A stretch of DNA of 64,000 nucleotides, from positions 448,462 to 512,461 of the forward strand of contig NZ_BMUF01000004.1 in assembly GCF_014650055.1 (NCBI RefSeq). The letters are read 5' to 3'. This document shows positions 61,020 through 64,000 of the stretch, piece by piece. Origin of the DNA: Streptomyces malachitofuscus (lineage in GTDB: Bacteria; Actinomycetota; Actinomycetes; Streptomycetales; Streptomycetaceae). The first letter of the stretch is position 1. Every line of letters begins with the position of its first letter. The notes beneath the pieces were generated by a model. The model had not been told where the DNA came from and searched no databases. It was given only the letters and a program-made list of their open reading frames with translations. The position numbers were made by a program, and so were the translations under genes.

Positions 61020-61262
61020 CCCATCAGCCCGCGACCTCCTCGGCAGCCTGGCACTGCATGTCTACGACAACCCGCGGTCCTTCCTGATGTGCGTCTGCAA
61101 CCGGGATCGGCCTGGTGTCACCGCCTGGACGCCGATGACGCGCCGCGGCTGGACCGCTGCCGGCCGTCGTGCGCAAAACGTCGCGCGCACCGACCACCGT
61201 GCCGCAGAACCCCAGGCCCTGGAGAAGCAGGCCGCCGCCGAAACGGTTCCTGGCCCCCTCGC
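61020..61262 (+). pseudogene. Tyrosine-recombinase-element integrase tail, degenerate copy 2
   Basis: A second, more decayed version of the sequence at 60128-60550: SARDLLGSLALHVYDNPRSF, LMCVCNRDRPGV, then in part PRLDRCRPSC and NVARTDHRAAEPQALEKQAA with AAETVPGPLADRRLS. It matches copy 1 at ARDLLATHLTVYDYPNALLM. Frames change at least twice. Its presence next to copy 1 points to two insertions or a local duplication. Confidence 0.6.
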
Positions 61263-61275
61263 CGACCGGCGGCTG

Positions 61276-61602
61276 TCACTTCTTGGCCGTGCCGGGTTCC
61301 CCGCCCATGGATTCCTGGTAGGCATCCGCGTAGGTGGGAGAGTCTTTGATCAGGTCGTCGCAGAACGCGGCGACGTCGGTGCCGATGAGTTCCAGAACTC
61401 CCTTGCGCGCGGCGACGCCCTCCTCGAAGAAGTCGACGATTCCGGGGAGGAGAGAGCCGTCGGACAGGCTGACCGGTCCGACCTTGAACAGGTACTTCTG
61501 CATCTCCTTGTAGACGATCTGGTAGTCCGGCGGGAGTGCCTTGACCCGGGCCACGTGTGCCCGCCACTGTTTTTTGCCTTCGATGATGTCGTGGATGCTC
61601 AC
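61276..61602 (-). CDS. DUF1048 family protein, second of pair
   Basis: 108 residues. Family features: IHDIIEGKKQWRAHVARVKA, LPPDYQIVYKEMQKYLFKVG, LPGIVDFFEEGVAARKGVLE and FCDDLIKDSPTYADAYQESM. DUF1048 proteins are small and helical and are usually found in operons with a PadR regulator; function unknown. It follows its paralogue at 61604-61960 by 1 bp and is the last gene of that operon. Confidence 0.9.
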   Translation of the reverse strand: MSIHDIIEGKKQWRAHVARVKALPPDYQIVYKEMQKYLFKVGPVSLSDGSLLPGIVDFFEEGVAARKGVLELIGTDVAAFCDDLIKDSPTYADAYQESMGGEPGTAKK

Positions 61603-61603
61603 G

Positions 61604-61960
61604 TCAGCCTCCCAGCCGGCTCAATTTGCGTGCGACGTTCCTGTTCAACTGCTCGCGCCACCGGTCGCGATGAGGCCGGGCCCCGGCTCCGCCCGCCAGC
61701 GCCGTGCAGAAGCCCCGGATGTCGTCGCCGAGCACCTCGTGGACGCTCTGCCCGTCCGCTGCCGACACTTCAAGCAGCCCAAGGGCGGAGTCGAGGATCG
61801 GTGTCAGGTTGCGGCCGGTGAAGTCCCCGTAGGGGAAGAGGTGGGCGACGATCTGGTCCCACGCCGCCCGGTAGTCGTCCGGCAGGGCCTCGACCCGGGC
61901 TCCGAACGCCTTCCAATCCCTGGTGAGATCGCTGCCTGTGACCTTCTCCCAGAAGTTCAT
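61604..61960 (-). CDS. DUF1048 family protein, first of pair
   Basis: 118 residues from ATG 61960, which overlaps the PadR stop (ATGA). It shows NFWEKVTGSDLTRDWKAFGA, RVEALPDDYRAAWDQIVAHL, DFTGRNLTPILDSALGLLEV and VHEVLGDDIRGFCTALAGGA. It aligns with the following DUF1048 protein but is diverged. The pair probably works with PadR in one regulatory or structural unit; function is not known. Confidence 0.9.
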   Translation of the reverse strand: MNFWEKVTGSDLTRDWKAFGARVEALPDDYRAAWDQIVAHLFPYGDFTGRNLTPILDSALGLLEVSAADGQSVHEVLGDDIRGFCTALAGGAGARPHRDRWREQLNRNVARKLSRLGG

Positions 61961-62283
61961 CTCCCGCCCTCCTTGAGCCTGTTGACGCGTGATGAGAGGT
62001 ACTGCCACTTTGCCCAGAACTTCGCGAGTTCCTCGCGCCCGGCGTCGTTGAGCGCGTAGAACTTGCGCGGCGGACCGACCCCGGATGGCCGTTTCGTCAC
62101 TTGGACGAGCCCGTTCCTCTCCAGCCGCAGCAAGATCGTGTACACCGTCCCCTCGATGACGTCGGCGAAGCCGAGCTCATTCAGCTGGCGAGTGATTGCG
62201 TACCCGTAGGTTTCCTCGCTGCCGATGATTTCGAGCACGCACCCTTCGAGCGTGCCCTTCAGCATCTCCGTCAGGTCATCCAT
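61957..62283 (-). CDS. PadR-family transcriptional regulator
   Basis: 108 residues. Winged helix: LKGTLEGCVLEIIGSEETYG, YAITRQLNELGFADVIEGTV and YTILLRLERNGLVQVTKRPS with the wing GPPRKFYALNDAGREELAKF. The start at 62283 has a GGTGAGGAG ribosome site. It is the first gene of the PadR-DUF1048-DUF1048 operon and an inverted repeat at 62314-62343 lies just upstream, consistent with autorepression. Inducer unknown. Confidence 0.93.
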   Translation of the reverse strand: MDDLTEMLKGTLEGCVLEIIGSEETYGYAITRQLNELGFADVIEGTVYTILLRLERNGLVQVTKRPSGVGPPRKFYALNDAGREELAKFWAKWQYLSSRVNRLKEGGR

Positions 62284-62313
62284 CGCGGGTACTCCTCACC
62301 CTGCCGGTACCAC

Positions 62314-62343
62314 GTGATACCGAGTACAGCTATACGGTATCAC
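62314..62343. promoter_or_regulatory. Candidate PadR operator
   Basis: GTGATACC-N14-GGTATCAC: perfect 8-bp arms, starting 31 bp upstream of the PadR ATG. The interior contains a TATAGC box on the minus strand that could be a -10 element, so a bound dimer would block the promoter. Confidence 0.65.
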
Positions 62344-62805
62344 CGAGTAGTGGAACGGCAACGTCTCCGGTGGACACAACCTCGGGCCGACTCCTTCGGT
62401 GAGGGAACCGGGTCCCGTCGAATGCTGCAGCCCGGCCATCGGTTGAGCTGACGGGTGGGCCGTTGCACGTCAACATGCTGAACTTGACAGAGAAACCACC
62501 GGGTGGGATGCATGTCACGTCTTGAGGGTCGCGCTCGTCGATCCGCAGCTGGAGCTGGCGGTGGACGGCGCCTGCGACGGGGCCGGTGGCGTCACCCTGT
62601 ACGGCTGCACCGTCCGTCCCTCGACCTGTCCCGGAGGCTGTGCCGTGTTCGGCATGTGTCCTCATTCCCCTGTGTGCATGGTCCTTATGGTCGTTTCGTC
62701 TTGCCTGTGCAGTGGTGGCGCGGGAGGTGATCGAGGTACGGCGTCTGCGGTCTGCGCAATCCGGCCGCTGTGGCTGCGCAACGCTGTGACCTGCCGCCCG
62801 CCGCG
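62344..62805. other. Intergenic, with one weak small frame
   Basis: No recognisable gene in 462 bp. The only frame worth note is 62515-62655 on the minus strand (46 codons, GAGGA before ATG 62655), whose product ends APSTASSSCGSTSATLKT. It has no family match that I know and no modification enzyme beside it. Confidence 0.3.
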
Positions 62806-63213
62806 ATGATGGGCGACCGCGGACACGGTCTGGCCATCGCGGCGGAGACGGTGATCAATGACGACAGTCCTGTCCCTGTGTCGTCCGCGGTGGTGCCGGA
62901 GGCACTTCGGTCGAGGATCGACAGCGGTCAGCTTGAGACGTGGCTGACCAGTCCTTACGGACGGTCGCTGGCCGTCGTGACGAATACCGAGCGCGCGATG
63001 GTGATGCTGCTCGAAGGCGAGGGCGATCCCGGTGAGCATGCTGTGGACCCCGCGGCTCAGGGGTCGAGCGACGGGTTCGTCCTCTCCAACGGGCAGGACG
63101 ACGAGTACCCGGATGAGGTCACCGTCCCCATCGTTGAGGCGTTCAGGCTCGTGGAGCACATTGTTGGCACGGGCTCTTGGCCTGCGGACGCGCATTGGGT
63201 GGTCGATCGCTGA
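62806..63213 (+). CDS. Imm1-like immunity protein
   Basis: 135 residues from ATG 62806; GTG 62770 and ATG 62809 are alternatives. The C-terminal two thirds resemble Imm1-type immunity proteins of polymorphic toxin systems: RAMVMLLEGEGDPGEHAVDP, SSDGFVLSNGQDDEYPDEVT and AFRLVEHIVGTGSWPADAHW. The N-terminal part is less typical and may be shortened. No toxin gene is seen beside it; an IS5 element lies immediately downstream and may have removed it. Confidence 0.6.
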   Translation: MMGDRGHGLAIAAETVINDDSPVPVSSAVVPEALRSRIDSGQLETWLTSPYGRSLAVVTNTERAMVMLLEGEGDPGEHAVDPAAQGSSDGFVLSNGQDDEYPDEVTVPIVEAFRLVEHIVGTGSWPADAHWVVDR

Positions 63214-64000
63214 GCGGGCTGTCGCCGGGCCCGGACGAGGGTCGCGGCAAGGTGGAGTGCGGCCTGGTAGGCGATGGCGAGCTTGTCCGTTCGGATGGCC
63301 AGGCCGCGCCACTGCTTGAGCCGGTTGATGCAGCGTTCGACTGAGTTGCGCTGCTTGTATGCCTCGCCGCAGGCGGTCGTCGATCTGGTCGGAGGGCTGG
63401 GGTATGACAGCGCGGATTCTGCGTCGGAGGAGGTGATTTCGGATCGCGCGAGATGAGTACGCGCGGTCCGCCAGGACGGCATCGGGTCGGGTCCTCGGTC
63501 TTCCCGGTCCACTTCGCGGAACACGGATGCCAGCCATGACGCTGCCAAAAGCCGGGGCGTCGCCCGCCTGGCCTGCGGTGACGCGGAGGGCCAGGGGTCG
63601 TGCATGGCCGTCGCTGGCGAGGTGGACCTTCGTGCTCAGGCCGCCTTGGGAGCGTCCGAGCGCGTGGTCGTCGGGTTGGGCCCGGCCTGGAGCCCTTTTT
63701 ACTGGCTCCGGCGGCGTACTGGTGAGCCGGGCAGATGATGGAGTCGACCGACACGGTCCAGCCGATGTCGTCAGTGCCCTCGGCCGCTGCCAGGACCGCG
63801 GCAAGGATGCGTTCCCAGGTGCCGTCCATAGCCCATCTGATCAGCCGTTTGTGGGCGGTCTGGAACGAGCCGAGCTCGTCCGGCAGGTCCCGCCAGGGCG
63901 AGCAGGTTCGGTACTTCCACGCGATGGCCTCCAAGGGTCGGCGGTGATCGGCCCACCGCCGACCGCGGACCGGATCGGCCGGCATCAGCGGCTCGATCCG
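63201..64000 (-). mobile_element. IS5-family insertion sequence, transposase with frame changes, cut by window end
   Basis: The minus strand encodes an IS5-type DDE transposase: SPWRDLPDELGSFQTAHKRL and WTVSVDSIICPAHQYAAGAS (first Asp); then, one frame over, GGLSTKVHLASDGHARPLAL and RPDAVLADRAYSSRAIRNHL (second Asp); then, in a third frame, YKQRNSVERCINRLKQWRGL (Glu). The first switch is at an A5G run (63695-63700), where IS5 elements of the two-ORF type often frameshift; the second looks like decay with loss of a loop. The start and one end lie beyond the window. The other end is close to the Imm1 stop. Confidence 0.8.

Noticed and set aside
1..64000. CRISPR arrays, rRNA or tRNA genes
   Set aside because: No regularly spaced repeats or recognisable RNA gene sequences were found on either strand.

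Overview
The window looks like a Streptomyces (or very close actinomycete) chromosome segment. Base composition is very GC-rich, GTG starts and 4-bp ATGA/GTGA gene overlaps are common, and the gene families are typical of the genus: DUF574 methyltransferases, SpoIIE-type phosphatases, Spo0M, lipoproteins, and MarR/TetR/PadR regulators. No rRNA, tRNA or CRISPR was seen. The gene set is accessory in character (regulators, detoxification enzymes, transporters, many broken genes) with one large conserved module, the kdp potassium-transport cluster.

Layout. 1-10.2 kb: single genes, including two RibD/DHFR-fold reductases, an ene-reductase with a divergent MarR regulator, two divergent DUF574 methyltransferases, YdeI, an exported GH3 enzyme, Asp23 and a lipoprotein. 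10.3-10.9 kb: a collapsed sugar-acid locus holding a KDPG aldolase tail and an in-frame SMP-30/PfkB chimera. 10.9-17 kb: Spo0M, a NarL-type two-component system with its ABC exporter, and a SpoIIE phosphatase. 17-30 kb: small proteins, a Cys-rich copper-binding protein, a dead MFS pump, a BCCT transporter, a PLC-like membrane protein overlapping a YbhB protein, a Na+/H+ antiporter and a class C serine hydrolase. 30-36.5 kb: RidA with a divergent MarR regulator, Dps, an orphan solute-binding lipoprotein and a large multidomain phosphatase. 36.5-40.7 kb: WD40 and cysteine-hydrolase-like pseudogenes, small proteins, and a DUF2867/TetR pair. 41-46.5 kb: a fatty-acid desaturase, an MFS/ATPase chimera and a xylose-type ABC transporter. 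46.5-50.9 kb: methyltransferase, RHS-toxin, ISL3 and XRE remnants around a candidate immunity gene. 51-59.9 kb: 27-codon ORF-kdpF-kdpA-kdpB-kdpC-(dead kdpE copy)-kdpD-kdpE. 60-64 kb: fragments of kdpD and of a tyrosine-recombinase element, a PadR-DUF1048-DUF1048 operon, an Imm1-like gene and an IS5-family element cut by the window end.

Two themes stand out. First, several regulator genes sit beside inverted or direct repeats that I could locate to the base: the MarR/ene-reductase, MarR/RidA, TetR/DUF2867 and PadR pairs, the two-component ABC operon, Spo0M and kdp. Second, deletion has fused or truncated genes repeatedly. Two chimeric reading frames, two partial copies of kdp regulatory genes flanking or interrupting the intact set, duplicated recombinase tails, and toxin/immunity leftovers show a plastic region. 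No complete new system is proven here. The best leads are the chimera in front of the sugar transporter, the truncated RHS toxin with its neighbour, and the kdp leader with its tiny membrane ORF.
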